Below are positions 1 to 9,048 of a stretch of 50,513 nucleotides of DNA, in pieces. The notes under the pieces are model-generated. The model made no database searches and was not told where the DNA came from. It saw nothing but the letters and a program-made list of their open reading frames with translations. The position numbers were made by a program, and so were the translations under genes. Positions within the stretch are counted from its first letter, which is position 1. Each line of letters begins with the position of its first letter. Source of the DNA: an uncultured Oleispira sp. (lineage in GTDB: Bacteria; Pseudomonadota; Gammaproteobacteria; Pseudomonadales; Oceanobacteraceae); the NCBI GenBank assembly GCA_913061415.1, contig CAJXUD010000006.1, positions 127,505 to 178,017 of the forward strand, read 5' to 3'.

Positions 1-1
1 G

Positions 2-313
2 ATTGAACCTATTCGAGAAACACTGGATGCAGGTATGCAGAGTGACATCGATGATGTTGATGATCGCTGGCAGCAGTCGCTGCGGGAAGATATTTTAAAT
101 GCGAAAGTTGCGGTGCACGGGACTGTTGTTAAGCATCAGCTCTCTTTGCGAGAAGTAGCCGCGTTGAAAAGTGGCGATATTATTCCAATTGATATGCCTG
201 AGTTTTTCACTTTAGAAGCTCAAGGCGTGCCAATGTTTAAAGGAAAGCTAGGTGTTTCTGATGAAAACCTGGCTGTTAAGATTATTGAACAACTTAACCA
301 TAAGCGACGCTAG
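2..313 (+). CDS. fliM: Flagellar motor switch protein FliM, C-terminal part (5' end outside window)
   Basis: The reading frame is open from the left edge and ends at TAG 311-313, so only about the last 103 residues are visible. They form the C-terminal SpoA-like domain of FliM, including the stretch VAALKSGDIIPIDMPEF and the terminal segment with VKIIEQL. FliM is the middle C-ring protein; this domain contacts FliN, while the CheY-binding N-terminus lies outside the window. fliN starts 20 bases downstream, matching the conserved fliLMNOPQR order. The frame has no internal stop and nothing looks damaged. Confidence 0.93.
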   Translation: MEPIRETLDAGMQSDIDDVDDRWQQSLREDILNAKVAVHGTVVKHQLSLREVAALKSGDIIPIDMPEFFTLEAQGVPMFKGKLGVSDENLAVKIIEQLNHKRR

Positions 314-333
314 TTCGTTGTTAAGGGGATATT

Positions 334-924
334 ATGAGTGATGACTCTCAAGACGAGAATGAAAAGCTACCTGAAAATGAAGGTACGTCTGAAAACGAAT
401 CTGCAGCGGAAGGCGAATCAGAAAACCCGAATGATATCGATATTGATAGCTTAGTTGATGATGTGGCTGCGGGAGTCGACGACGCCAGTGATGCATCGGT
501 GACCGATGATTGGGCGGCAGCGATGGCAGAAGACCCTACAACGATTGAGGCTGGAAGGGTTGATGATGAGTGGGGTGATGCGATGGCGGAAGAAGAAAAT
601 TCCGTTAAGCAAGCGCCGCTGGATGCACTGACAGATGAAGGTGGGCCCACTAATAATGAGCTAACGCCTGAACTGGATGTGATTCTTGATATTCCTGTTT
701 CCATCTCAATGGAAGTAGGGCGAACTGAAATCCCTATCCGTAACCTCCTTCAATTAAACCAAGGGTCAGTGGTTGAGCTTGATCGCCTCGCAGGTGAGCC
801 ATTAGACGTACTGGTTAATGGAACCCTTATTGCTCACGGTGAGGTAGTGATGGTAAATGATAAGTTTGGTATACGTTTAACGGATGTGGTGAGTCAAAGT
901 GAAAGAATTCAGCGCTTACGCTAA
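334..924 (+). CDS. fliN: Flagellar motor switch protein FliN with long acidic N-terminus
   Basis: FliN forms the base of the C-ring and takes part in switching and export docking. Residues about 112-196 are a standard SpoA domain (LDVILDIPVSISMEVGR, then LNQGSVVELDRLAGEPLDVL). The protein has 196 residues, longer than the 137 of E. coli FliN, because the first 110 residues are a very acidic extension. This extension holds two copies of a D-D-x-W-x-x-AMAE motif at residues 58-67 and 77-86; E. coli FliN has one similar motif (DDLWAEALSEQ). The ATG start has an AAGGGG ribosome site six bases upstream. The 3' end overlaps fliO. Confidence 0.96.
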   Translation: MSDDSQDENEKLPENEGTSENESAAEGESENPNDIDIDSLVDDVAAGVDDASDASVTDDWAAAMAEDPTTIEAGRVDDEWGDAMAEEENSVKQAPLDALTDEGGPTNNELTPELDVILDIPVSISMEVGRTEIPIRNLLQLNQGSVVELDRLAGEPLDVLVNGTLIAHGEVVMVNDKFGIRLTDVVSQSERIQRLR

Positions 925-1366
925 ACAAGCAATGCTGCGGATTATGGGTGTGGGGATTTTCCTGCTGCCTTTATGGGTTCAGGCGGAAGATGCTTTAACG
1001 AAAACAACGCCATTACCTGCTGATCCTATGTCGTCTATTGGGCGAGTTGCCTTCACGCTAGCTGGCATGATTGCTTTGATTTTGCTATTGGCGTATCTCG
1101 CGAAGCGTTTACAAGGTATGAGCCAATCCAATACTGGTGGATTGGCAGGACAAGGAAAGTTGATCAAAACTCTTTCCACTACCTCGATTGGGCTAAAAGA
1201 GAAGATATCTCTTATTCAGGTAGGGGAACAGCAGATTTTAGTAGGTATAACCCCGCACTCTATTCAGACTTTATTAGTGCTAGAAACCCCCATTAATTTA
1301 GATGATGTCGAGCAGCAATCTCCTGTATTTCAAGCCATATTTAAAAAGGCTTTAAATAAAACATGA
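899..1366 (+). CDS. fliO: Flagellar export apparatus protein FliO
   Basis: FliO helps assemble the FliP ring of the flagellar export gate. The 155-aa protein has an N-terminal hydrophobic, signal-like segment ([15 protein letters not shown]), a second membrane helix at about residues 48-68 ([21 protein letters not shown]) and a cytoplasmic FliO domain with [13 protein letters not shown] use the GTG at 899, which overlaps the fliN stop by 26 bases and has GGTGAG upstream. In-frame ATGs at 932 and 944 would give a shorter protein that still begins with the signal segment, so the start is uncertain. The stop overlaps the fliP ATG (ATGA). Confidence 0.88.
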   Translation: MKEFSAYAKQAMLRIMGVGIFLLPLWVQAEDALTKTTPLPADPMSSIGRVAFTLAGMIALILLLAYLAKRLQGMSQSNTGGLAGQGKLIKTLSTTSIGLKEKISLIQVGEQQILVGITPHSIQTLLVLETPINLDDVEQQSPVFQAIFKKALNKT

Positions 1367-2106
1367 AATATTGCAGTGCTTTACTTTTATTATTATTTCC
1401 AATAATGGGTTATGCCGATATCAATGCGCTGGGCATTCCTGCGGTAACGTTCAAGCAAACCGATACCGGTGGCGAATATACGGTCACTATCCAAATTTTA
1501 GCGTTAATGACGCTGCTGAGTTTACTGCCTGCCATCATCATGATGATGACAGCCTTTACTCGAATCATTGTTGTATTAGCCATTCTTCGTCAGGCACTCG
1601 GCCTTCAGCAAACCCCTTCTAACCAAGTAGTTTTAGGTATGTCTATCTTTCTAACGGCTTTTATTATGATGCCTGTTTTTGAAAAGGTGAACGAGGTCGC
1701 GATACAGCCTTATTTGAATGAAACCATCAAACCCTTAGAAGCGTTAGAAAGAGCGACTGAGCCAATGAAAGAATTTATGTTGGCTCAAACCCGTGAAACA
1801 GACTTGAATTTGTTTGTAAGGATATCGGGAAGAATGGATTTATTAAGCCCTGATGAAACGCCGCTGCATATATTAATTCCTGCCTTTGTGACTAGTGAAC
1901 TAAAAACAGCTTTTCAGATTGGTTTTTTATTATTCATCCCTTTTCTGATTATTGATTTAGTCGTTGCCAGTATCTTAATGGCTATGGGTATGATGATGCT
2001 ATCGCCCATTATTATTTCGTTGCCGTTTAAAATTATGTTGTTTGTACTTATTGATGGTTGGGCTTTGGTCATGGGGACGTTGGCCAATAGCTTCGGTACT
2101 ATTTAG
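1363..2106 (+). CDS. fliP: Flagellar export gate protein FliP
   Basis: FliP forms the core export channel with FliQ and FliR. The 247-aa product has a cleavable signal peptide (ending near MGYADI), the conserved [18 protein letters not shown] segment, the large periplasmic region with [14 protein letters not shown]-like sequence, and the [14 protein letters not shown] motif followed by C-terminal membrane helices. Length and motif order are typical. Translation is coupled to fliO by an ATGA overlap. Unusually for this operon, 142 bases carrying a tandem repeat separate it from fliQ. Confidence 0.97.
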   Translation: MKYCSALLLLLFPIMGYADINALGIPAVTFKQTDTGGEYTVTIQILALMTLLSLLPAIIMMMTAFTRIIVVLAILRQALGLQQTPSNQVVLGMSIFLTAFIMMPVFEKVNEVAIQPYLNETIKPLEALERATEPMKEFMLAQTRETDLNLFVRISGRMDLLSPDETPLHILIPAFVTSELKTAFQIGFLLFIPFLIIDLVVASILMAMGMMMLSPIIISLPFKIMLFVLIDGWALVMGTLANSFGTI

Positions 2107-2115
2107 GCAGCAACC

Positions 2116-2163
2116 TTTTAAACAAGCTACGTTTTAAACAAGCTACGTTTTAAACAAGCTGCG
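2116..2163 (+). repeat. 16-bp tandem repeat, three copies, between fliP and fliQ
   Basis: Three head-to-tail copies of TTTTAAACAAGCTACG occupy 2116-2131, 2132-2147 and 2148-2163. The last copy differs by one base (CTGCG), and a further decayed copy may follow to 2180. The array starts 10 bases after the fliP stop, within an operon where fliP and fliQ are usually adjacent. I see no hairpin strong enough to call a terminator. Confidence 0.9.
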
Positions 2164-2248
2164 ATTTGACCAAGTGGCGGTTAAAGCACGTTATAGTGAT
2201 ATCAATAAAAATAGCAATAAGAATGAATAAATCATCTAAGGAGTCGGT

Positions 2249-2518
2249 ATGGGGGTAGAGCAAATTGGTGATTTATTTTCCCAGGCTTTATTTATTATTG
2301 TGACCATTGTTTTTGTCATGGTTATCCCCAGTCTTGTGGTCGGTTTGGTGGTGGCGACTTTTCAGGCAGCTACTCAAATTAACGAACAAACTTTAAGCTT
2401 TTTGCCTCGATTAATTATTACTCTTATTAGTCTTATTTTTTTCGGCTCATGGGCGGTTAATAAAGTCGTTGAATTTACCCTAGGTATTTATACCAATATT
2501 CCATTTTTGGTTGGTTAA
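2249..2518 (+). CDS. fliQ: Flagellar export gate protein FliQ
   Basis: This is a typical 89-aa FliQ with two membrane helices (FIIVTIVFVMVIPSLVVGLVV and the C-terminal IITLISLIFFGSWAV) joined by the conserved FQAATQINEQTLSFLPR loop. It packs with FliP and FliR in the export channel. The ATG has a strong AAGGAG site. fliR begins 9 bases after the stop, and translation is probably coupled. Confidence 0.97.
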   Translation: MGVEQIGDLFSQALFIIVTIVFVMVIPSLVVGLVVATFQAATQINEQTLSFLPRLIITLISLIFFGSWAVNKVVEFTLGIYTNIPFLVG

Positions 2519-2527
2519 CTCATACCT

Positions 2528-3307
2528 ATGCTGGAATTTACCGCACTTGAACTCAATGGCTGGGTGAGCCAATACTTTTATCCTTTTGCCCGTATAGCAG
2601 GTTGCCTTGGGGTTATGCCGCTATTAGGCAGTAAGTTAGTGCCTAGGCAAATTAGAATTTTATTGTCTGTATTTATTACTCTTATTATTGCGCCTTTACT
2701 ACCACCGATGCCCAATGTTGAACCGATGTCTTTGGCGTCTTTTATTATAATTTTCGAACAAATGCTGATTGGTATTGTATTAGGTTTTATGGTCGAAATA
2801 GTGACGCAGGTTTTTGTACTGGCGGGTCAATTAATCGCGATGCAAACAGGCTTAGGGATTGCGACAACCGTTGATCCTGCACAGGGAGTATCGGTTGTTG
2901 TTGTAAGCCAATGGTTTTTATTTTTGACCAGTCTGACGTTTTTAGCTCTTAACGGGCACTTGGTTGTGATAGAGGTAGTGGTTGAAAGTTTTTATACCAT
3001 GCCTATTGGTGGTGGTGCTTGGACCGCGGATGATTATGGTCGAATGGTTCGCTGGGGTGGTTGGATGTTTGCATCAGCGCTTGTGATTGCACTGCCTGCA
3101 TTAACCTCGCTGTTAATCGTTAACTTTGCTTTTGGTGTGATGACGCGAGCAGCACCTCAGTTGAATATTTTCTCGTTAGGTTTTCCGGTCACCATGTTGG
3201 TTGGTCTAGCCATTATTTGGCTGACGATTGGTCACTTAGGAGAAAGTTTTCATACATTATTAGAAACCTTGTTTGGATTTTTACGTTCATTAATACGAAC
3301 GCCCTAG
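2528..3307 (+). CDS. fliR: Flagellar export gate protein FliR
   Basis: FliR is the multi-helix membrane component that completes the FliPQR export channel. The 259-aa product has the characteristic YFYPFARIAGCLGVMPLLG start, several membrane helices and the conserved MQTGLGIATTVDPAQG segment around residue 106. Length is normal. The start lacks a clear ribosome site and lies 9 bases after fliQ, suggesting coupling. flhB follows after 32 bases. Confidence 0.97.
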   Translation: MLEFTALELNGWVSQYFYPFARIAGCLGVMPLLGSKLVPRQIRILLSVFITLIIAPLLPPMPNVEPMSLASFIIIFEQMLIGIVLGFMVEIVTQVFVLAGQLIAMQTGLGIATTVDPAQGVSVVVVSQWFLFLTSLTFLALNGHLVVIEVVVESFYTMPIGGGAWTADDYGRMVRWGGWMFASALVIALPALTSLLIVNFAFGVMTRAAPQLNIFSLGFPVTMLVGLAIIWLTIGHLGESFHTLLETLFGFLRSLIRTP

Positions 3308-3339
3308 CAAGATGAACGCTATGTTATTGGAGTCTTATT

Positions 3340-4482
3340 ATGGCTGATGAAGACAGCAGTCAAGAAAAAACAGAGGAACCCACCGAGCGGAAAATACAAA
3401 AATCGAAAGACGATGGACAGACCGCTCGATCAAAAGAACTGAATACCAGTGCGATTTTATTATTTGGTGCATTGGGTTTAGTCGCCTTTGGCTCTTATAT
3501 GAGCGATAAGGTTTATAACATCGCTCGTTTAAATTTAGATGTCGAACGTGCTGCACTCTTTGATACCAGTTATATGTTTAGCCACATGTCAGAATCTATG
3601 TGGGAAGCAGTTTCGGCTTTAGTTCCTTGGTTCATCTTGGTTTTGATTGCCGCCTTTTTATCTCCGCTGGGTGTCGGCGGCTGGTTATTCAGTACCAAAG
3701 CTTTAGCGCCTAAAATGTCGCGTTTAAGTCCGCTCGCGGGGCTTAAACGTATGTTTTCGGCTAACTCTTTAGTTGAACTATTTAAAGCTTGGGGGAAGGT
3801 ATTAGTCGTAGGGACATGCGCCTATTTTGTGATTGCCTTTTATTTCCAAGACGCCATGAACTTACAAAGTGCTGCTGTACGTCCTGCGATTAAACGCTCG
3901 ACCGAGATTGTCTTATGGGCTGCTGTGATTTTATGTGCATCGACCTTGATCATTGCAATGATTGATGTGCCTTGGCAGATTTATAGTCATACCAAAAAAC
4001 TGCGAATGTCTTTACAAGAAATCAAAGATGAATTTAAAGATACCGAAGGGAAGCCTGAAGTGAAGGGACGCATTCGTCAGATGCAGCGAGAGGCTGCGCA
4101 AAGACGAATGATGGGTGCTGTACCCGATGCCGATGTGGTGATTACTAACCCAACGCATTACGCTGTTGCATTAAAATACAGTGGCGGTACCGGCGCTCCG
4201 GTTGTTGTTGCGAAAGGTATTGAAGAAACGGCACTCAAAATACGAGAAATTGCTAAGGAGCATAACGTTCCTCAGATGGAAGCACCTCCACTAGCGCGTG
4301 CTATTTATGCACATACGCGCATTGATGAAGAAATCCCTGAAGGTTTGTTTGTCGCGGTTGCTCAAGTATTGGCTTATATTTATCAGGTTGATCAGTATGC
4401 GAAAGGTAAGGGGGCTAAACCAGAGCGTCGCCCAGCTATGCCAATACCACAAGATTTGCGTGTTGATGCGAATAACACCTAA
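3340..4482 (+). CDS. flhB: Flagellar export switch protein FlhB
   Basis: FlhB controls the switch from rod/hook export to filament export. The N-terminus carries the conserved EKTEEPTERKIQKSKDDGQ segment, followed by four membrane helices. The C-terminal cytoplasmic domain contains the autocleavage motif N270-P271-T272-H273 in context VVITNPTHYAVAL. At 380 residues it is close to the E. coli length, and the motif sits at almost the same position. The ATG has a GGAG site. It closes the fliMNOPQR-flhB run. Confidence 0.97.
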   Translation: MADEDSSQEKTEEPTERKIQKSKDDGQTARSKELNTSAILLFGALGLVAFGSYMSDKVYNIARLNLDVERAALFDTSYMFSHMSESMWEAVSALVPWFILVLIAAFLSPLGVGGWLFSTKALAPKMSRLSPLAGLKRMFSANSLVELFKAWGKVLVVGTCAYFVIAFYFQDAMNLQSAAVRPAIKRSTEIVLWAAVILCASTLIIAMIDVPWQIYSHTKKLRMSLQEIKDEFKDTEGKPEVKGRIRQMQREAAQRRMMGAVPDADVVITNPTHYAVALKYSGGTGAPVVVAKGIEETALKIREIAKEHNVPQMEAPPLARAIYAHTRIDEEIPEGLFVAVAQVLAYIYQVDQYAKGKGAKPERRPAMPIPQDLRVDANNT

Positions 4483-4496
4483 TAAACTTTTTCAGC

Positions 4497-4520
4497 CTGT
4501 TTATGAGTCTGTTTATGAGT
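4497..4520 (+). repeat. 12-bp direct repeat, two and a half copies, after flhB
   Basis: CTGTTTATGAGT occurs at 4497-4508 and 4509-4520, followed by a partial third copy (CTGTTGAT). It starts 14 bases after the flhB stop. It lies in the 173-base AT-rich gap before flhA and has no obvious coding or hairpin role. Confidence 0.8.
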
Positions 4521-4599
4521 CTGTTGATTAAACAGTTCGTTAACAAAATATGAGTAATAATATTTTTATTTTAAAAAAATAGTAGATAAATCATAAAGT

Positions 4600-4615
4600 G
4601 TGCACCCTTTTTGCT
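4600..4615 (+). promoter_or_regulatory. Weak sigma-54-type promoter candidate for flhA
   Basis: GTGCAC-N5-TTGCT has the exact spacing of a -24/-12 element (TGGCAC-N5-TTGCW) and lies 40 bases before the flhA ATG. The flhA gene is RpoN/FleQ dependent in Pseudomonas, so the location makes sense. However, the nearly invariant GG is TG here, and no FleQ site can be seen by eye, so this is only a candidate. Confidence 0.3.
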
Positions 4616-4655
4616 AACAGACTAAGTAACGTCAATTTTTTGCACTAGGGTATTT

Positions 4656-6854
4656 ATGGCCACGTTAGATCGCGGACAACTATTCAATCAAATAAGAGGT
4701 AATTTTATTACCCTTATTACCGGTAATCTCGGCATTCCTATCATGCTGCTGATTTTACTGGGCATGATGACATTACCCCTGCCGCCTTTTCTATTGGATA
4801 CCTTCTTTACGTTTAATATTGCGATCTCCATTGTTGTTCTTCTTATTTGTGTTTACGCGACCAAGCCTCTCGATTTCGGTGTCTTTCCCAGCATATTATT
4901 GATTGCAACGTTGTTACGCTTGGCGTTGAACGTTGCCTCTACTCGTGTTGTTTTATTGGAAGGGCATGAGGGAGGGGACTCTGCCGGTAAAGTGATCGAG
5001 GCTTTTGGTGAAGTACTGATTGGCGGTAACTATGCTGTGGGTTTAGTGGTATTCGCCATTTTAATGATTATTAATTTTGTTGTAGTAACAAAGGGTGCGG
5101 GGCGCGTAGCGGAAGTAAGTGCTCGCTTTACCTTGGATGCTATGCCCGGTAAGCAAATGGCTATTGATGCTGATTTAAACGCAGGTTTGATGGATGCAGA
5201 CCAAGCCAAAGCGCGACGCGCCGAGATTGCGGCTGAAGCCGAATTTTATGGTTCGATGGATGGTGCCAGTAAGTTTGTAAAAGGGGATGCCATTGCAGGG
5301 ATTCTAATTCTTGTGATCAACGTAGTCGGTGGTTTTGCGATTGGTATGGGCCAGCATGATCTGTTATTTGCTGACGCCGTACAGAAATATACTATTTTGG
5401 CCATTGGTGATGGGCTGGTTGCACAGATACCGTCGTTATTACTTTCAACCGCCACCGCCATTATGGTGACGCGTAACAGTGATGCAAAAGATGTCGGTGA
5501 GCAAATCATTGGTCAAATCTTCGCTTCCCCTCGCGCCCTTGCGATTACGGCAATGGTATTATTTTTTATGGGCATCATTCCCGATATGCCGCATATGGTA
5601 TTTCTTTTTGCTGCGTTTCTTTCAGGGGCTGGGGCTTACTTTATTCATTGGCGCAGTGAAGGGGGAGTATTTGTTGATGGCAAGCCCGTCACGGGTAAAA
5701 ATGCAAAAGCTGCGCAAGATAGCAGCTCGGCCAGTAAGGCGGTTTCTAATGTGGGTGCGCCTCCATTACCAGGAGAAGCATTACCCGAACAAGAAGTTAA
5801 AGAGCTTGGTTGGGATGATGTAGAAGCTGTCGATCGCGTTGGCTTAGAAGTCGGTTATCGTTTAATCCCGTTGGTCGATAAAAACCAAGGTGGTCAATTA
5901 TTGGCGCGGATTAAGGGCGTGCGCAAAAAGCTATCGCAAGATATTGGTTTCTTAATGCCTTCGGTTCACATTCGTGACAACTTAGATTTAATGCCGAGTC
6001 AGTATCGTATTACGCTAATGGGGGTTACGTTAGCAGAAGCTGAAATTTACCCAGAGCGTGAAATGGCGATCAACCCCGGGCAAGTTTTTGGCAAGCTAGA
6101 AGGTATTGAAACTCTTGACCCTGCCTTTGGCCTAGAAGCTTTATGGATTGAAAGTACGCAAAAAGATAAAGCGCAAACCTTGGGCTATACCGTGGTCGAT
6201 GCGAGTACAGTTGTTGCAACACACCTCAACCAGCTTTTACAAAAACACTCTCATGAATTAATTGGTCATGAGGATGTTCAGAAAATGTTGGATATTCTTA
6301 ACGATACGTCGCCGAAACTTGCCGAAGAGTTGGTGCCGAATACGGTATCGATTAGTCAGTTGCTATCGGTACTGCAAACCTTATTACGCGAAGATGTACC
6401 GGTACGAGATATGCGTACGATAGCCGAGTCTTTGGCGAACATGTCGCCACGGAGTCAAGAAATTGCCGCTCTAACTGGGGCTGCACGTACAGGTTTAGCC
6501 CGTCTTATTATCCAAAACATCTTTGGTACCGCGGATGAGCTGCATGTTATGACGTTAGACCCTGCTTTGGAACAGTTGTTGCTTAAGACAGTACAACAAA
6601 GCGCACAACAGACGGGTAACATGGATACATTAGTAATTGAGCCAAGCATGGCAGATGCAATACAGCGTTCACTGATGAATGCAACGCAAGAACAAGAGAA
6701 TGCAGGCCGTGCCGCCGTGCTGGTTGTCTCTAGTCAATTACGTCCAATCTTATCTCGTTTTGTGCGCAATACGATTGAGCATTTAAGTGTGCTGTCGTAT
6801 CAAGAAATTCCTGATAATAAAACCATCACGATCGTAGCAACGGTGGGGGCTTAA
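4656..6854 (+). CDS. flhA: Flagellar export gate protein FlhA
   Basis: FlhA is the large export-gate subunit with a membrane domain and a cytoplasmic ring domain that binds export chaperones. The N-terminal half contains about eight membrane helices and the family signature LLRLALNVASTRVVLLEGH, then GRVAEVSARFTLDAMPGKQM. The cytoplasmic domain includes GWDDVEAVDRVGLEVGYRL and MRTIAESLANMSPRSQ. At 732 residues it is somewhat longer than enteric FlhA because of a Ser/Ala-rich linker around residues 345-375. The ATG has an AGGG site. flhF follows after 3 bases. Confidence 0.97.
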   Translation: MATLDRGQLFNQIRGNFITLITGNLGIPIMLLILLGMMTLPLPPFLLDTFFTFNIAISIVVLLICVYATKPLDFGVFPSILLIATLLRLALNVASTRVVLLEGHEGGDSAGKVIEAFGEVLIGGNYAVGLVVFAILMIINFVVVTKGAGRVAEVSARFTLDAMPGKQMAIDADLNAGLMDADQAKARRAEIAAEAEFYGSMDGASKFVKGDAIAGILILVINVVGGFAIGMGQHDLLFADAVQKYTILAIGDGLVAQIPSLLLSTATAIMVTRNSDAKDVGEQIIGQIFASPRALAITAMVLFFMGIIPDMPHMVFLFAAFLSGAGAYFIHWRSEGGVFVDGKPVTGKNAKAAQDSSSASKAVSNVGAPPLPGEALPEQEVKELGWDDVEAVDRVGLEVGYRLIPLVDKNQGGQLLARIKGVRKKLSQDIGFLMPSVHIRDNLDLMPSQYRITLMGVTLAEAEIYPEREMAINPGQVFGKLEGIETLDPAFGLEALWIESTQKDKAQTLGYTVVDASTVVATHLNQLLQKHSHELIGHEDVQKMLDILNDTSPKLAEELVPNTVSISQLLSVLQTLLREDVPVRDMRTIAESLANMSPRSQEIAALTGAARTGLARLIIQNIFGTADELHVMTLDPALEQLLLKTVQQSAQQTGNMDTLVIEPSMADAIQRSLMNATQEQENAGRAAVLVVSSQLRPILSRFVRNTIEHLSVLSYQEIPDNKTITIVATVGA

Positions 6855-6857
6855 TAC

Positions 6858-8216
6858 ATGAAAGCAAAACGTTTCACTGCCAAAAATATGCAGCAAGCTT
6901 TGCGCATGGTCTCAGAAGAATTGGGCCCTGATGCCGTTATCCTCTCCAACAAGCGTGTCGGAAAGGGTGTTGAGGTTATTGCGGCTCTTGATTATCAAGA
7001 GATGGCGAATGAACAGCAACAGCAAGAGATTGATCGCCAGCTAGCGTTGCAGCAAGAGCTGGAACAGGCTAAGCAAAGTACAGGCAAAATTCGCCAAGAA
7101 GAACCTACCTTCGATCATTCTAATGTATCCACAACAGCGGCATTAAAAGAAGCCTTGTTGGGCATTAAAGAAGGCACTATTGCACAATCTGCAGCGCTGG
7201 ATGCTGTGATGTTAAGCGAAGAAGAATTACAGCAATCGATCAGTCAGACCGCGGCTAATATGAGTCATGCTGAGGCGACACCCTTTTTTAATCAGGTGAC
7301 TGCAGAATTAAAAGATTTAAAAAACTGGTTGGTTAGCCAGCAAGGTAATGCTTGGAATCCAACCCGTCCTTTGAGTTGGCAGCAAGCGCAAATTTGGCAG
7401 CGTTGCCAAGACTTAGGTATTGATCCGTCTTGGGCCGATAAATTAGTCAGTGCCTTACCAGAAGATGATGACGATATTGAGAAGGGGTGGGCACAGTGCC
7501 TCAAGTTTATTGCAGAAGACTTACCTCTAGCGAATACTAATATGTTGGAAACGGGTGGCTGTTTTGCATTTGTGGGGCCAACGGGTGCAGGAAAATCCAC
7601 TACAATCGGAAAACTGGCAGCGCAGTACGTCATCAATCACGGTAGCAATGATATTGCATTAATCACCATGGACAACTATCGCATTGCCGCACACGACCAA
7701 TTGAAAGCGTTTGCTCGTATCATGGAAGTCCCCTTATTAGTGCTAGAGCCTAATGGTGATTTGTCGGCTATGCTTGATAAATTAAGTGATAAAAAACTTA
7801 TTTTGATCGATACCGCAGGTTTAGCCATTCAAGATCCACATTTTTCTGTGCAGTTGTCTATGCTTAAAGGGGCAGGAAATAAAGTGAAGTCTTTACTAGC
7901 CTTACCATTAACGAGCCAGGCTCGTTGTTTACAAGAAAATTATGAACATTTTAAACCAGCGGGAATCGATGGTTGTATTTTTACCAAATTGGATGAATGT
8001 TTTAGTCTGGGGCAAGCTATGAGTATTGCATCTGTAACTCGTTTGCCAATTCATATGGTAACCGATGGCCCTCATATACCAGACGATATCCATTTTCCAA
8101 ATGCACAAAAAATGGTACGTCTCGCCGAGCAAATGGCACGAATGGCCCAAGCTCGTTGGCAAACATCAGAAGTGAGTTCGGCTATGAATAATAACTTTAT
8201 GCAGCACGGAGTGTAG
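6858..8216 (+). CDS. flhF: Flagellar SRP-type GTPase FlhF
   Basis: FlhF is an SRP-family GTPase that recruits the first flagellar components to the pole. The N-terminal B domain (MKAKRFTAKNMQQALRM, then ELGPDAVILSNKRV) is followed by a variable Q/E-rich linker and the GTPase domain. The P-loop GPTGAGKST begins at G240; later motifs include LILIDTAGL and IFTKLDECFSLGQ. The 452-aa length is typical. It is packed between flhA and fleN with gaps of 2-3 bases, consistent with co-translation of the two regulators of polar flagellum placement and number. Confidence 0.97.
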   Translation: MKAKRFTAKNMQQALRMVSEELGPDAVILSNKRVGKGVEVIAALDYQEMANEQQQQEIDRQLALQQELEQAKQSTGKIRQEEPTFDHSNVSTTAALKEALLGIKEGTIAQSAALDAVMLSEEELQQSISQTAANMSHAEATPFFNQVTAELKDLKNWLVSQQGNAWNPTRPLSWQQAQIWQRCQDLGIDPSWADKLVSALPEDDDDIEKGWAQCLKFIAEDLPLANTNMLETGGCFAFVGPTGAGKSTTIGKLAAQYVINHGSNDIALITMDNYRIAAHDQLKAFARIMEVPLLVLEPNGDLSAMLDKLSDKKLILIDTAGLAIQDPHFSVQLSMLKGAGNKVKSLLALPLTSQARCLQENYEHFKPAGIDGCIFTKLDECFSLGQAMSIASVTRLPIHMVTDGPHIPDDIHFPNAQKMVRLAEQMARMAQARWQTSEVSSAMNNNFMQHGV

Positions 8217-8218
8217 GC

Positions 8219-9040
8219 ATGGTTCAACACCCAGTACAAGTAATTGCAGTCGCTGGTGGTAAAGGCGGTGTAGGCAAAAGTAATGTAACGGTAAACCTTG
8301 CCTGTGCACTGTCAGAGTTAGGTCGACGCGTTGTAATACTTGATGCGGATTTAGGCCTAGGAAATATCGATGTATTACTCGGTATAACGGCTAATAAAAC
8401 GATTGAAAATGTTTTACGCGGAGAATGCACTCTGCGTGAAGTGATGGTTGATGGTCCAGGCAAAGTAAAAATTGTACCAGCAACCTCGGGCGCTCAGCAT
8501 TTATCGATGCTGACCAGTCGAGAACATGCGGGTTTGATACAAGCATTTAGTGATATTGGAAATGAACTTGATATCTTGATGATTGATACCGCGGCCGGTA
8601 TCTCTGACGCGGTGATGAGTTTTGCACGAGCCGCACAAGAAGTCTTGATTGTCGTAACCGATGAACCGACATCGATTACCGATGCTTATGCACAAATAAA
8701 ATTATTGAATCGCGATTATGGTGTTTTCCGTTTTCGCGTTATTGCCAATATGATTCGTACTCCACAAGACGGGCATGCGCTGTTTGCAAAGTTGATTAAA
8801 GTAACTGATCGATTCTTGGATGTGGCGATGCAGTATGTCGGCTCTGTTCCTCAAGACGATGCTGTACGTCGTGCAGTACAACGTCAAAAGGCTGTGGTTG
8901 AAGCCTATCCGCGATCTAAGGCCGCTACAGCTTTTAGAGGCTTAGCCAAAAAAGTTGATGCCTGGCCTTTAGCATCAACCCCACGCGGGCATCTTGAATT
9001 CTTTGTTGAGAATTTGGTCCAAGCAGGAGCCCATGGGTAG
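8219..9040 (+). CDS. fleN: Flagellar number regulator FleN (FlhG), MinD-like ATPase
   Basis: FleN/FlhG is a MinD-like ATPase that keeps flagellar number at one, in Pseudomonas by restraining FleQ. The deviant Walker A motif GGKGGVGKS lies at residues 13-21. Further motifs are LDADLGLGNIDVLLG and LMIDTAAGISDAV. The family Arg/Gln-rich N-terminal activation segment is short here (MVQHPVQ). The 273-aa length is normal. The start is two bases after flhF, with GGAG just upstream, and fliA follows after 8 bases. I prefer fleN because the locus layout is Pseudomonas-like. Confidence 0.95.
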   Translation: MVQHPVQVIAVAGGKGGVGKSNVTVNLACALSELGRRVVILDADLGLGNIDVLLGITANKTIENVLRGECTLREVMVDGPGKVKIVPATSGAQHLSMLTSREHAGLIQAFSDIGNELDILMIDTAAGISDAVMSFARAAQEVLIVVTDEPTSITDAYAQIKLLNRDYGVFRFRVIANMIRTPQDGHALFAKLIKVTDRFLDVAMQYVGSVPQDDAVRRAVQRQKAVVEAYPRSKAATAFRGLAKKVDAWPLASTPRGHLEFFVENLVQAGAHG

Positions 9041-9048
9041 TACCTGTA

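Noticed and set aside
348-704. 118-aa open frame antisense to fliN
   Set aside because: Ser-rich shadow of the acidic FliN N-terminus; the plus-strand gene is certain.
2116-2163. Short repeats as a CRISPR array
   Set aside because: The copies are directly adjacent with no spacers, and no cas gene is present.
7434-7441. GCCGATAA sigma-28-like -10 inside flhF
   Set aside because: The sequence at the -35 position matches the consensus at only about 2 of 8 bases, and it lies in coding sequence far from a gene start.
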